The notes under the pieces are model-generated. The model saw only the letters and a program-made list of their open reading frames with translations, was not told the DNA's origin and did not search any database. Shown here piece by piece: positions 34,025-42,073 of a stretch of DNA of 64,000 bases; position 1 is the stretch's first letter, and every line of letters begins with the position of its first letter. This stretch comes from Ruegeria sp. PrR005 (GTDB lineage: Bacteria; Pseudomonadota; Alphaproteobacteria; Rhodobacterales; Rhodobacteraceae), in NCBI RefSeq assembly GCF_010500245.1, contig NZ_JAAGOX010000015.1, forward strand, positions 1 through 64,000, read 5' to 3'. The position numbers and the translations under genes are program-made.

Positions 34025-34952
34025 CCATGTGTTAGTCAACGGTCTGGGGCTGACTTACAAGTCGACGATCGGTATTTCGATCGCGACGATACCGGATGTC
34101 TGCAAGACGCCTTCGCCCGGTGGCCCGATCCCGATCCCTTACCCGAATATCGCCAACCAGGGTACGCTGGGCAGCGGCACGACGACGGTCAAGGCCAAGG
34201 GCAAGATGATCGCGATTAAGGGCTCGCAATACAAGTCCTCGAACGGGGACGAGCCCGGAACGGCCGGCGGCGTCAAATCCAACGTCAACATGAAGGCGAC
34301 GGATTGGATCACCTATTCCTTTGACGTCAAGATGGACGGCAAGAACGCCTGTCGCCACACAGACAAGAAGTTTCACAACAATCAGAATACAGTGGATTTG
34401 GGCGGCAACTTGGATCCCGCACTGGTGGGACAATTTGGAAAATGGCTGTGCGTGGCGCTTCAGGATTGTACTGCTCAAGCCGATGGCAAGAACCCTTCGC
34501 CATTAACGGGGGCGTGGTGCAAAAAAAAAGGCTCGGGCGATTTTCCCTCAAAAGCGGCTGAACGCGGAGCGGAAATTGATGCCTGTGTCGAAAAGAAGAT
34601 TTCTGATGAAAAAGCGAAGGGACCCGACCCGGTGTTTGACGAGGTCAAGACGCAAGAATGGGTCAATGTTCCCGTTTTGGGCGGTGCTTGTCGGCCGGAC
34701 ATCATTGTGGGAAAGCCACGCAACTGCGATGCCGTCTTTGATGTGAAAACAAGCTGCCCGCCGCTTCCGAAAGGAGCCCCGCCCCCAAAATGGCCAGTTT
34801 ACGGCGATGGCGGATTTTCCGCGAAGCAAGGCTGTTATACACGAAAGGCCAGCCGCAAAAGTTGGCATGGCTACTCGCAAAAAGACATAGCACATCTAGC
34901 TTGCGGTGCAGAGCCGCAAATGGTCCATGAAAACAGTGAGACTTGCAAATGA
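34017..34952 (+). CDS. DUF4150 PAAR-like effector with C-terminal nuclease-type toxin domain
   Basis: A 311-residue protein. Residues 1-125 are a DUF4150 PAAR-like tip (SHVLVNGLGLTYKST, IPYPNIANQG, GSQYKSSNGDEPGTAGG), which sits on VgrG. After a linker, residues 215-311 contain RPDIIVGKPRNCDAVFDVKTSC, a plausible PD-(D/E)xK nuclease core, then YTRKASRKSWHGYSQKDI. The toxin part is cysteine-rich and less GC-biased than the PAAR part. The A9 run at 34521-34529 lies between the two. It overlaps the preceding gene by 8 bp, and the immunity gene starts 4 bp before its end. Killing by nucleic-acid cleavage is inferred, not proven. Confidence 0.8.
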   Translation: MPSHVLVNGLGLTYKSTIGISIATIPDVCKTPSPGGPIPIPYPNIANQGTLGSGTTTVKAKGKMIAIKGSQYKSSNGDEPGTAGGVKSNVNMKATDWITYSFDVKMDGKNACRHTDKKFHNNQNTVDLGGNLDPALVGQFGKWLCVALQDCTAQADGKNPSPLTGAWCKKKGSGDFPSKAAERGAEIDACVEKKISDEKAKGPDPVFDEVKTQEWVNVPVLGGACRPDIIVGKPRNCDAVFDVKTSCPPLPKGAPPPKWPVYGDGGFSAKQGCYTRKASRKSWHGYSQKDIAHLACGAEPQMVHENSETCK

Positions 34953-35887
34953 ACGCCAGTGTTATGCCGCCAATCGAAAGTTTGCCGCTGACGTTGCGCG
35001 CCGTCTTCTTTATCGCCGAAAACCACCACGAAATTCTGAGTCGGGCGAGACAGGCCATCGAAAACTATACCCGCTTTGCCGGGTTGCACAACTTGAAGTA
35101 TTTTTTTGATCTCGAAGGTCAGCCACAAGAGCTAACATCCGAGACTTTTGACGAGCTTTTGGACATGTGGTTCGTCGATGAATTTGCCGATTGGCCGAAC
35201 GCCACTATCGAAATTCAGGGAGACGGAGGGACCGCGCCCGGATACGGGTTGCAATACTGGGGCCGTGACATATCGGTTTATCCGCCAAACACACGAATGA
35301 GCTTTCTCCATTTCTGGTTACCTTTCCAAGAGTTGGAGCAGGACACGAGTTCCCTCCAGCGGTTATTCGCGCGAACAACCGATCTTTTAGGGGCTTCGTT
35401 TGCGTTCGTTAGCCCGTCAATCGCGGCGACACAAAGTGTCGAGGCAACATTGCGCGCCCGTCGTTACTGGGGGCTAGATATCTCCAACCCGGAATGCGTC
35501 TGCATCGACCTTGGGCGTCGGGCCGCAGGCGTTTACTGGATAATGTACTGTGGTGCTGATTTGGGTTTGCCAAGAGATACCTTCTTAGCTTTCCCCGGTT
35601 CCGACACGGGGTTGATTTTGGACCATGATGCAAAGGGCGGAACGTTTGTTCGCCTTAGTGAGTATCCGCAAATACTGGACATGAACCGCCGTCCGGACAT
35701 CAGGCTTCAGACTGAACTGGCGCTTCGTCTGAACTCTGCCGGTCTTCTACACACTCCGCAGGAGGTAGTTCATTTCAAAGGACACGATCTCCTCGCTGAC
35801 GCGGTTGCCCAAGAGAGTTGGTATACGCGTTTCTTGCCGGAGTCGCCGGGATACCCAGATTGGGCACGGGAACAATTCGGTTTTTGA
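34949..35887 (+). CDS. Immunity protein, DUF3396 (type VI immunity) family
   Basis: A 312-residue soluble protein directly behind the effector with overlapping stop and start (ATGA). Segments such as VFFIAENHHEILSRARQAIENY, FEWxxxxY-like GLQYWGRDISVYPPN, SFLHFWLPFQELE and the C-terminal LLHTPQEVVHFKG match the DUF3396 family, which is usually found as cognate immunity to PAAR-linked nuclease toxins. It would bind and block the toxin domain in the cytoplasm. Base composition is somewhat lower in GC than the core T6SS genes. It ends only 5 bp before the convergent HEAT-repeat gene. Confidence 0.83.
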   Translation: MNASVMPPIESLPLTLRAVFFIAENHHEILSRARQAIENYTRFAGLHNLKYFFDLEGQPQELTSETFDELLDMWFVDEFADWPNATIEIQGDGGTAPGYGLQYWGRDISVYPPNTRMSFLHFWLPFQELEQDTSSLQRLFARTTDLLGASFAFVSPSIAATQSVEATLRARRYWGLDISNPECVCIDLGRRAAGVYWIMYCGADLGLPRDTFLAFPGSDTGLILDHDAKGGTFVRLSEYPQILDMNRRPDIRLQTELALRLNSAGLLHTPQEVVHFKGHDLLADAVAQESWYTRFLPESPGYPDWAREQFGF

Positions 35888-35892
35888 CCGGA

Positions 35893-36930
35893 TTACGCTT
35901 TCTCGAAAAATTCGGCGATCCTGACCGCAATCGGCAGAACCTCCATCTCGTCGCCAAAAGCTTCGACGAATGCCGGGCCGTGGTCCTTGGGGTCGAGCGA
36001 AGTCAAGTCGTCCCAGGCCTCCCAAGCTTCGGGAAACAGGTCGAGAAATGCACGGCCAGCGGCGTCGGCCAATGCCGGCTCGCGCATCTGTTCGACAAGC
36101 CAGGGCACGATCGTCTTGTCCCCCAGCAGCCCCGCACCTCGGACGGCGATTGGGGCCGTTTCGCTGTCTTGCAGCAGCATTGCGAACCAAGCGCGGATAT
36201 CTTTCGCGGGGCTTGCGCGGACCAGTTTTCTCAAAAGCGGCACATTGCCAGGAGCGGCCAGTACGGCCCGCCGGAGTGGCGTGGTCAGAGTGTCGTCCGG
36301 GGGGTGCCCCAACTCAAGCAAACCAGTTGCCGCCGCAAGTTCCACTTCGGCCCTGGACGTCTCCAGAAGTTCGCGCAATCGCGGCACCGTGTCGTCGCGG
36401 TGGGCTTTGGCCGCAGCCGTGCAAGCCAGCGCGCGCACCTTGTCGTCGGGATCGGATAACAAGCGCTCCAGCCGCGTGCCCGGGTCGGCACTGCGATCAA
36501 CAAATGCCGCGACCGCCAACCATCGCAATGCCGGTGTCGGGGAATCGAGCCATTTGCGAACGTATGGTGCGGTCAGTTCCGGAGCGGCCCATGCGATCGC
36601 ACCGCGCAGGCCCTCCCGGCCTTCGTCTGTTTCGGCAAGGCTCAGAACTTGTAGCAGACGGCGTTCATTCGACTGTTCAAAGGCAAGGATCGCGGCGGCA
36701 AAGATCTCACCCCGCTCTTCGTATGTTTCAAGTTGGTCGATCAGGATGGGCCAGGCGGCGGTGCCGGCAATACGCAGACCGTCCAGATGCGCCTCCGTCT
36801 CGGTACGACGCCGATTAATCACGACCTGGTCAACCGGATCGGTCTGAAGGGCCAAGCTGAATTGCGCCCAGCAGAAAGCCGCACCTTCGGCGTGGGCTCG
36901 GATGACATCTTCGACGATCCGGACCTCCAC
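35893..36930 (-). CDS. HEAT-repeat protein, T6SS-associated (TIGR02270-like)
   Basis: A 345-residue protein made of alpha-helical HEAT/PBS-lyase-like repeats (for example PALRWLAVAAFVDRSADPGTRLERLL, DDKVRALACTAAAKAHRDD, RAEVELAAATGLLELGHPPDD, IAVRGAGLLGDKTIVPWL). The TIGR02270-type family is common in T6SS loci and is thought to be a scaffold. The start is GTG at 36930. It lies 9 bp after the DUF6484 gene in a two-gene minus-strand operon set inside the + strand T6SS cluster, so it may act with that spike-like protein. No catalytic motif is visible. Confidence 0.82.
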   Translation of the reverse strand: MEVRIVEDVIRAHAEGAAFCWAQFSLALQTDPVDQVVINRRRTETEAHLDGLRIAGTAAWPILIDQLETYEERGEIFAAAILAFEQSNERRLLQVLSLAETDEGREGLRGAIAWAAPELTAPYVRKWLDSPTPALRWLAVAAFVDRSADPGTRLERLLSDPDDKVRALACTAAAKAHRDDTVPRLRELLETSRAEVELAAATGLLELGHPPDDTLTTPLRRAVLAAPGNVPLLRKLVRASPAKDIRAWFAMLLQDSETAPIAVRGAGLLGDKTIVPWLVEQMREPALADAAGRAFLDLFPEAWEAWDDLTSLDPKDHGPAFVEAFGDEMEVLPIAVRIAEFFEKA

Positions 36931-36939
36931 CTTTTTCTC

Positions 36940-37362
36940 TCAATTCAAATGTATAGACCCGCCACGCAAGCGGTTGGCCGCGCTGGCCTGGGTGGTAACA
37001 TTGGTACCCCTGATCGTGACACGACCGTCCTGTTCAAGAATGATGGAGGCTTTGCCAACCCTCAGCTCAAGACGTTTTTCTGCGCTGACGCGAACGGTCT
37101 CGCCGTCGTGGATGACTGTCGGCTCGACAGTTTTGCGCACCTCTCTCTGAATTCTACCCAGTATCAAGGGCCGCCGCAGGTCGCCATCTTCGAACATCAA
37201 CGCGACTTCGCCGCCCACATCGTTGTCCGTCAAGCGCGCCAGACTGCGTGCGGTTACTGCGTGGTCGCATGGATTGCCGGGAAAGACGACAAGGGGCGAA
37301 TTCTCTTCGAAGCCCAACAGCAGTCCAATGGACACGCCATCTATCTGACGGGTTTCATCCAT
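36940..37362 (-). CDS. DUF6484 small spike-like protein
   Basis: A 140-residue protein. Residues 5-70 (DGVSIGLLLGFEENSPLVVFPGNP, LARLTDNDVGGEVALMFEDGDLRRPLILGRI) resemble the OB-fold of VgrG/gp5. The C-terminal 60 residues (RVSAEKRLELRVGKASIILEQDGRVTIRGTNVTTQASAANR) resemble the beta-helical tail end of the VgrG in this same window (EILIKTGSASILMKKDGTIQIKGKDI). It therefore looks like a miniature spike or a spike cap. The ATG at 37362 has GAGGAG 7 nt upstream. It is cotranscribed with the HEAT-repeat gene. Its role in T6SS is not established. Confidence 0.72.
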   Translation of the reverse strand: MDETRQIDGVSIGLLLGFEENSPLVVFPGNPCDHAVTARSLARLTDNDVGGEVALMFEDGDLRRPLILGRIQREVRKTVEPTVIHDGETVRVSAEKRLELRVGKASIILEQDGRVTIRGTNVTTQASAANRLRGGSIHLN

Positions 37363-37489
37363 GGCAATCTCCTCAACAATCATTGTCACTATCTCACAGC
37401 CCCAGCAAATCGCCAAACACCAAGGTTGGCGACCGCGACCCGAATCTCTGGTAATCTTGCGGCAGAAGGGAACCGGAGGGACAAGAACA

Positions 37490-37903
37490 GTGATCAAACG
37501 GATTGTTACTGCTATACTGCTGGCACCGACCTGTGTCGCCGCCCAGGCGTCTGGTCCGCTAACCGTCGAACTGAACAAACTGGAATCGGGCGAAGGCAGC
37601 GGCTGTCGCGCGTATTTCTTGTTTCGAAATCAATCCGGCATGAGTTTCGAGGCGCTGGAAATTTCTCTGGCATTGTTGGGAACGAACGGTGTCATTGACC
37701 GCTTGGTGACCGTCGATGCATCGCCCTTGCCAGCGGCCCGTACAACGCTGAAACTGTTTGAGTTTCCGGAAACAGACTGCAACGGGCTAAGTGAAATTCT
37801 TTTGCACGAGATCGGAAGCTGCAAGCCGCAAAACCGGGATGAGACGGATTGTTTCGAGTTGATCGAGCTTGACAGCAAAGCCGCCGTTCCGCTGGTCAAA
37901 TAG
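37490..37903 (+). CDS. Secreted protein of unknown function, before the ExbB gene
   Basis: A 137-residue protein with a signal peptide (VIKRIVTAILLAPTCVAAQA), so it should be periplasmic. The mature part has four cysteines (SGCRAY, ETDCNGL, GSCKPQ, TDCFEL) and probably two disulfides; no domain is recognised. It starts with GTG at 37490 after GGAGG and stops 2 bp before the ExbB-like gene, so it belongs to the ExbB-ExbD-ExbD-TonB-like run. It may be a periplasmic partner of that motor-like set. A longer frame from 37361 has no supporting signal. Confidence 0.7.
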   Translation: MIKRIVTAILLAPTCVAAQASGPLTVELNKLESGEGSGCRAYFLFRNQSGMSFEALEISLALLGTNGVIDRLVTVDASPLPAARTTLKLFEFPETDCNGLSEILLHEIGSCKPQNRDETDCFELIELDSKAAVPLVK

Positions 37904-37905
37904 CC

Positions 37906-38520
37906 ATGGCTTCTTTCGACCTTTCGGCGCTCGGGATATCGGGGCCGATCCTGTTGTTGCTTGGGCTTCTTTCACTGGCGTCAGTTTCTGTTCTTGTTGC
38001 GCGACTTCTGGCGCTTTGGACCATAGGTACAGGACGGGCGAAAAGAGACGAAGCACTTGAAAAGCTGGCGCGAGGTGAAGCCGTCACTGTATCGGACCAA
38101 GGTCCTGCGGACCGCGTTCTGCTGCGGGCGACTGCCCTGATTGAAACCGGTGTTTCTGTCGAGGTTCTGACATCAGAACTTGAGCAACGCGGAAATGCGG
38201 AATCCCATGCGCTATATCGCGGGGTCCGGTTTCTGGAACTTGTCGGCATGATTGCGCCGCTTCTGGGTCTGCTGGGTACGGTTCTGGGCATGATACAATC
38301 GTTCCGATCGCTGGAACTGGCTGAGGGCGCGGCTAATGCCTCGATCCTTGCAGGGGGAATTTGGCAGGCGCTGTTGACAACCGCTGCTGGCCTTGTTGTT
38401 GCCATTCCGGCCTTGGTGGGCGCCGCGATCTTGACGGCGCGGGCCGAGGCGGGATCGGAAGAGATCGAACGCACGATGGTCGGCGCCCTGTCATCGGCGA
38501 GCCAACGGATGAAGAAATGA
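37906..38520 (+). CDS. MotA/TolQ/ExbB-type proton channel subunit
   Basis: A 204-residue inner-membrane protein with three hydrophobic helices (ISGPILLLLGLLSLASVSVLVARLL, LVGMIAPLLGLLGTVLGMIQSF, LLTTAAGLVVAIPALVGAAIL). The middle and last helices with the conserved GxxPLLGLLGTVxGMI and the small-residue TTAAGL are typical of the ExbB/TolQ ion channel that uses proton flow to drive an ExbD/TolR partner. It is followed by two ExbD genes in overlapping order. Its presence within a T6SS cluster rather than with tol genes is notable. Confidence 0.87.
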   Translation: MASFDLSALGISGPILLLLGLLSLASVSVLVARLLALWTIGTGRAKRDEALEKLARGEAVTVSDQGPADRVLLRATALIETGVSVEVLTSELEQRGNAESHALYRGVRFLELVGMIAPLLGLLGTVLGMIQSFRSLELAEGAANASILAGGIWQALLTTAAGLVVAIPALVGAAILTARAEAGSEEIERTMVGALSSASQRMKK

Positions 38521-38924
38521 AAGCGGTCCGGCGTGGCGGTGTCTTGCCAAAGGTCACCCTGGTGCCGCTGATCGACGTGCTTTTCATACTGTTGTTCTAT
38601 TTCATGGTGACGTCCGTCTACCTCGATCTCGATATGATCCCGGTTTCGCAGGTCACCGAAGATTCCGGGGTTGCCGCTGACGACCCCCCCGGCGGCTCGA
38701 TACTGCTGCGTATCGACACCGAAGGCAGGACCGTGATCAGGGGCGTGGTGGTCCCGGCCGCAGAGCTTGGCGATTGGTTTCAAACCGAAGATCTCAGCGC
38801 GCATACCGTCTTGATCCTGCCGTCGGGAGAGGCGCCGGTTCAGGCTTTGGCTACAGTAATGGACACGTTGACCCGTGCCGGTGTCACGCGGACCCGTCTT
38901 GTCCGGCTTGAGGCGCGGCCATGA
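38517..38924 (+). CDS. ExbD/TolR-type protein 1
   Basis: A 135-residue protein with one N-terminal membrane helix containing the functional aspartate (LVPLIDVLFILLFYFMV) and a periplasmic ExbD domain. The start at 38517 overlaps the ExbB stop by 4 bp (ATGA). It would form the stator/energiser complex with the ExbB-like protein and the second ExbD. Confidence 0.88.
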   Translation: MKAVRRGGVLPKVTLVPLIDVLFILLFYFMVTSVYLDLDMIPVSQVTEDSGVAADDPPGGSILLRIDTEGRTVIRGVVVPAAELGDWFQTEDLSAHTVLILPSGEAPVQALATVMDTLTRAGVTRTRLVRLEARP

Positions 38925-39325
38925 AGTTACGAAGACGACCCACCAACCCTCGTGCAGAACCTGTCGTGGCCCTGGTTGATGTCGTCTTCTTTCTGCTGGT
39001 CTTCTTCATGCTGGTTGCCCGGCTGGATGCTTCAGCGCCGTTTAGGGTCACTCCGCCGAAAGCGGTCACGGGAACAGATATGCCCGGCGGAGGCGTTACC
39101 GTTTCGATCGCGGAGGATGGAGCGCTGGCTGTGAATGGTCAGGCGACTGGTGCAGACTGGGTCGAACATGTCCGGCGTGCCGCACTGGCTGAAGACGTTG
39201 AACTGGTACGTGTCAACGCAGACGCCGCGACGCCGCTTCGCCATGTGTTGCCGGTTTTTACCGCGCTGGAGGCACAAGGAATAGCCGACGTCGTTCTGGT
39301 TGTCACGCCGGAGAAAGGGTGGTGA
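38921..39325 (+). CDS. ExbD/TolR-type protein 2
   Basis: A 134-residue second ExbD-like protein; the membrane helix again holds the key Asp (VVALVDVVFFLLVFFMLVA) and the periplasmic domain is present (VVLVVTPEKGW at the end). It overlaps both neighbours by 4-7 bp. Two different ExbD proteins with one ExbB suggest a heteromeric channel. Confidence 0.88.
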   Translation: MKLRRRPTNPRAEPVVALVDVVFFLLVFFMLVARLDASAPFRVTPPKAVTGTDMPGGGVTVSIAEDGALAVNGQATGADWVEHVRRAALAEDVELVRVNADAATPLRHVLPVFTALEAQGIADVVLVVTPEKGW

Positions 39326-40839
39326 CCCGGCTTGCTCATGCGGCGGCCGGCAGCATGGTTTCGCTGGCGCTGCATGGTGGGTTTGTGCTGGTTATCGCTG
39401 CGTTCCTGTTGCCGCGTCCCATGCCCCAACAGGCCATCGCGCGGTCCGAACTGACAATGGCCGTGGTGCGCGTTCCCGAAGTTCAGGGTGCGTCCGTTAG
39501 GCCGGACGCATCCGACGCTCTGGCCGCGCGGCCCGGAGGACACCGGACCAATGCTGCGGTCGTGCCATCCGGTGTCGCGCGCCCAGTCGCTCTGCAAGGT
39601 TCGACGTTGCGGCCTCAGTCGACGATGCAGGGCGTCCTTGCCAAATCTGATAGACCAGATTTCCAGGAGATTGCCGCTGTAAACCCGCAGGTTCAGGTTT
39701 TGTCTGAACACACTGGCCTGGGGGAGGCAGTGTCTACGCTGATCGCCAATCCCTCAGCAGCCACTTTGGTCGCCAAGACGGAAATAAGGGTCGCATCGTC
39801 GGAACCAACTCTCTCTCCAGCGAAAACCGCCCGGCCGCAAACAGTCGATCTGGACCGGGTTTCCGTCCTTGGCACGCCCTTGTCCGACGAGCGCCCGGCG
39901 GTGGAACTTGCGGCCGAAAAACCGGCGCCAGCACGCAATGTTGATGACCTAGTGCTGGCCGGTCAACCGGCACGGATCTCTGTTCCACCGGCCGATGTTG
40001 CGACTGTCTTCGCGTTGGCCCAGACCCGGTTGACTCCGTCATTGGACTGGAGCCCGGACGGGGTCGGCGAGCTGGACGCCGCCGCCCTGTTGGCGGTTGA
40101 GGCGTTCCTGGTTCCCTCTGGCGCCGCCGAGGTGCGCGATGGTATCCGAACCGCGATGGCCGCTGTAGATTGTGCCCGATTGCGAACCGAATTCGATCCC
40201 GTCACGGGCCGTGTGCACTTGCTGGGTCACGTTCCGGCAGACGATTTTCGTGCAACGGCTATTTCTGCTGTGCGGTCCCAGCTCGGATCTGTGCTCCCGG
40301 TCGATGACGGGCTGCGCATTCTCCCCCGCCCGCAATGCGACGTGCTGGGGCAGATCGAGGCAAGCGGTTTACCGCAATCGGAGGAACAGTACAAAGACGC
40401 GGCGATGATCGGCGCGCAAGGGTTCGCGCGGGAATATGCGTTTACGCAAGGAGAGTTGCTGCGCATAGATCTGACAGCGCCGGATTATGATGCGTATGTC
40501 TATGTCGACTATTTCGACGCAGAAGGGCAGGTCCTGCATCTCGGTGCCATTGGCGGTACTCCACGGTTGCGATCAGCGGGCGAGGTTTTCTCTGTACCCG
40601 GGTCACAGGACGGCGAACCGCCGGTGAAGTTCGAGATCGCGCCGCCGTTTGGGCAGGACATCGTTCTGACCATTGCCGTGAATGCGCCGCTGTACAATTC
40701 GCCCAGACCCCTAGTCGAAACCGCTCAAGCATACTTGAGTTTTTTGCAGGAGCGGATGCGCTTTCTGAAATCCGAACCGGGATTCAAGGGAGAGTGGGCA
40801 TACCTCTTTGTAACTACCTCTGCCGCCGACAAACCATGA
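39319..40839 (+). CDS. TonB-like membrane protein with BON-like and DUF4384 domains
   Basis: A 506-residue protein. An N-terminal membrane helix (residues 12-34, MVSLALHGGFVLVIAAFLLPRP) is placed as in TonB. A long variable region follows, then a BON-like segment (about 275-320, RLRTEFDPVTGRVHLLGHVPADDFRATAI) and a C-terminal DUF4384 domain (GELLRIDLTAPDYDAYVYVDYFDAEGQVLHLG, residues 375-500). The latter resembles the outer part of the PpkA-like kinase. It overlaps the ExbD2 gene, so it is probably moved by that complex and bridges to the periplasm or outer membrane. The usual TonB C-terminal domain is absent. The start could be GTG at 39319 or 39322. Confidence 0.75.
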   Translation: MVTRLAHAAAGSMVSLALHGGFVLVIAAFLLPRPMPQQAIARSELTMAVVRVPEVQGASVRPDASDALAARPGGHRTNAAVVPSGVARPVALQGSTLRPQSTMQGVLAKSDRPDFQEIAAVNPQVQVLSEHTGLGEAVSTLIANPSAATLVAKTEIRVASSEPTLSPAKTARPQTVDLDRVSVLGTPLSDERPAVELAAEKPAPARNVDDLVLAGQPARISVPPADVATVFALAQTRLTPSLDWSPDGVGELDAAALLAVEAFLVPSGAAEVRDGIRTAMAAVDCARLRTEFDPVTGRVHLLGHVPADDFRATAISAVRSQLGSVLPVDDGLRILPRPQCDVLGQIEASGLPQSEEQYKDAAMIGAQGFAREYAFTQGELLRIDLTAPDYDAYVYVDYFDAEGQVLHLGAIGGTPRLRSAGEVFSVPGSQDGEPPVKFEIAPPFGQDIVLTIAVNAPLYNSPRPLVETAQAYLSFLQERMRFLKSEPGFKGEWAYLFVTTSAADKP

Positions 40840-40913
40840 ATGTTGCAAGAATCGGTATCATCTGAAAGACTATATGCATTGATTTTGCATTATTTTTGTT
40901 GGGGTTGGATGAG

Positions 40914-42050
40914 ATGGAGTTCGGCACGCTCCTTGCGGGTCCGGAAGGTGGAGGTCCCGCGGGCATCGAGTTGAGAAACGAGCCTGCCTTTCATGCGATC
41001 GAGCGGCTTCTTCAGCCTGCCGCCCGCTCCGAACGTTTGAACCCGGATGGGTCCCCCAACGAAAGCGCTTCACAGGTCGATTGGCAGGACGTCTGGGACC
41101 AGGTTCAGGATTTGGCGAGTCTTGGGCGTGACTTGCGACTTATTGTGATTGCCACCCGTGCTGCCGCCAATCTGGAAGGTTTCCAGGGACTTGCGCAAGG
41201 CTTGCAGATGATGGCGCAGATCATTGCGAACCATTGGGACGCGCTACACCCGGCATTGCGTGATAGGGATGATCCAAAGGCAGCGGCGCTTCCCCGAATG
41301 AACGCTCTGCGGCAACTTGAAAATGACGACAATGGGCTTCTGGGAGATCTGAAGTTCAATGTCGTACTGAACCCGCGGGGTATCGGAAAGATTTCCGGCA
41401 ACGATCTGGCTCTGGGTCTTTTGACCGATTTCGAGGTGCTCAACCGGGCGGCGTCCGGGCTGAACCAGGCGGAAAAGGATGCTATCCTGGCCAGTCATTC
41501 CACACGGCGCAGCCGGGTAACGGCGGCAGTGCGGGCGCTGGCGGCTGAAGAACCGGAACGGGCCGCGACCTTGAGTGAAGAATTGTCTGCGGCCTTGGGG
41601 GGCATTGCAGCGATAAGTGCAACCTTGACGGAAAAGGGAAATGGTGCCGGCGACCTTGGCTTTTCGGTGCCCGGGCTGACGGAGTTTCTTGATCAGTGCA
41701 AGGCCGCCATTGAGTCCGGCATTGCCCATGCCGCTGGCCAAACCCCGCCGTCCGTTGAAACAGCAGATCCGGCACCCAGCCCTGCTGCGCCGCCAAATAC
41801 ACCTGCTGCGGCAAGACCGGCTACAGCGCCGCCGGGAACCATCGGGTCACGTGCGGATGTCGAAAAAAGCCTGGACGCCATCATTGCGTTCTACGAGCGG
41901 ACCGAACCTTCGAGTCCGATCCCGCATCTGGCCCGGCGTCTTCACCGGATGGTGGCGATGGATTTCGTGCAACTGATGGAAGAAGTTGCACCATCGGGTT
42001 TGAAGGAGTTCAGGATGGTCGCAGGTTTGGAAGAGTCCAAGAAAAAATAG
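40914..42050 (+). CDS. tssA: T6SS baseplate/tail-assembly protein TssA
   Basis: A 378-residue protein with the ImpA-N domain (DWQDVWDQVQDLASLGRDLRLIVIATRAAANLEGFQGLAQGL near residue 55-110, then NHWDALHPALRDRDDPKAAALPRMNAL). A proline/alanine linker is followed by a C-terminal helical region. It starts sheath assembly at the baseplate. The preceding 74 bp are AT-rich with TGCATT twice 11 bp apart, a likely promoter for the main T6SS operon. The ATG at 40914 is chosen although no strong ribosome site is visible; a TTG 18 bp upstream is possible. Confidence 0.9.
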   Translation: MEFGTLLAGPEGGGPAGIELRNEPAFHAIERLLQPAARSERLNPDGSPNESASQVDWQDVWDQVQDLASLGRDLRLIVIATRAAANLEGFQGLAQGLQMMAQIIANHWDALHPALRDRDDPKAAALPRMNALRQLENDDNGLLGDLKFNVVLNPRGIGKISGNDLALGLLTDFEVLNRAASGLNQAEKDAILASHSTRRSRVTAAVRALAAEEPERAATLSEELSAALGGIAAISATLTEKGNGAGDLGFSVPGLTEFLDQCKAAIESGIAHAAGQTPPSVETADPAPSPAAPPNTPAAARPATAPPGTIGSRADVEKSLDAIIAFYERTEPSSPIPHLARRLHRMVAMDFVQLMEEVAPSGLKEFRMVAGLEESKKK

Positions 42051-42073
42051 GGAAGTCAGGAGAGGTCACTAGA

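Noticed and set aside
40861-40913. Possible sigma-54 promoter before tssA
   Set aside because: The GG and GC dinucleotides are not at the required spacing; only a generally AT-rich region with a TGCATT direct repeat can be supported.
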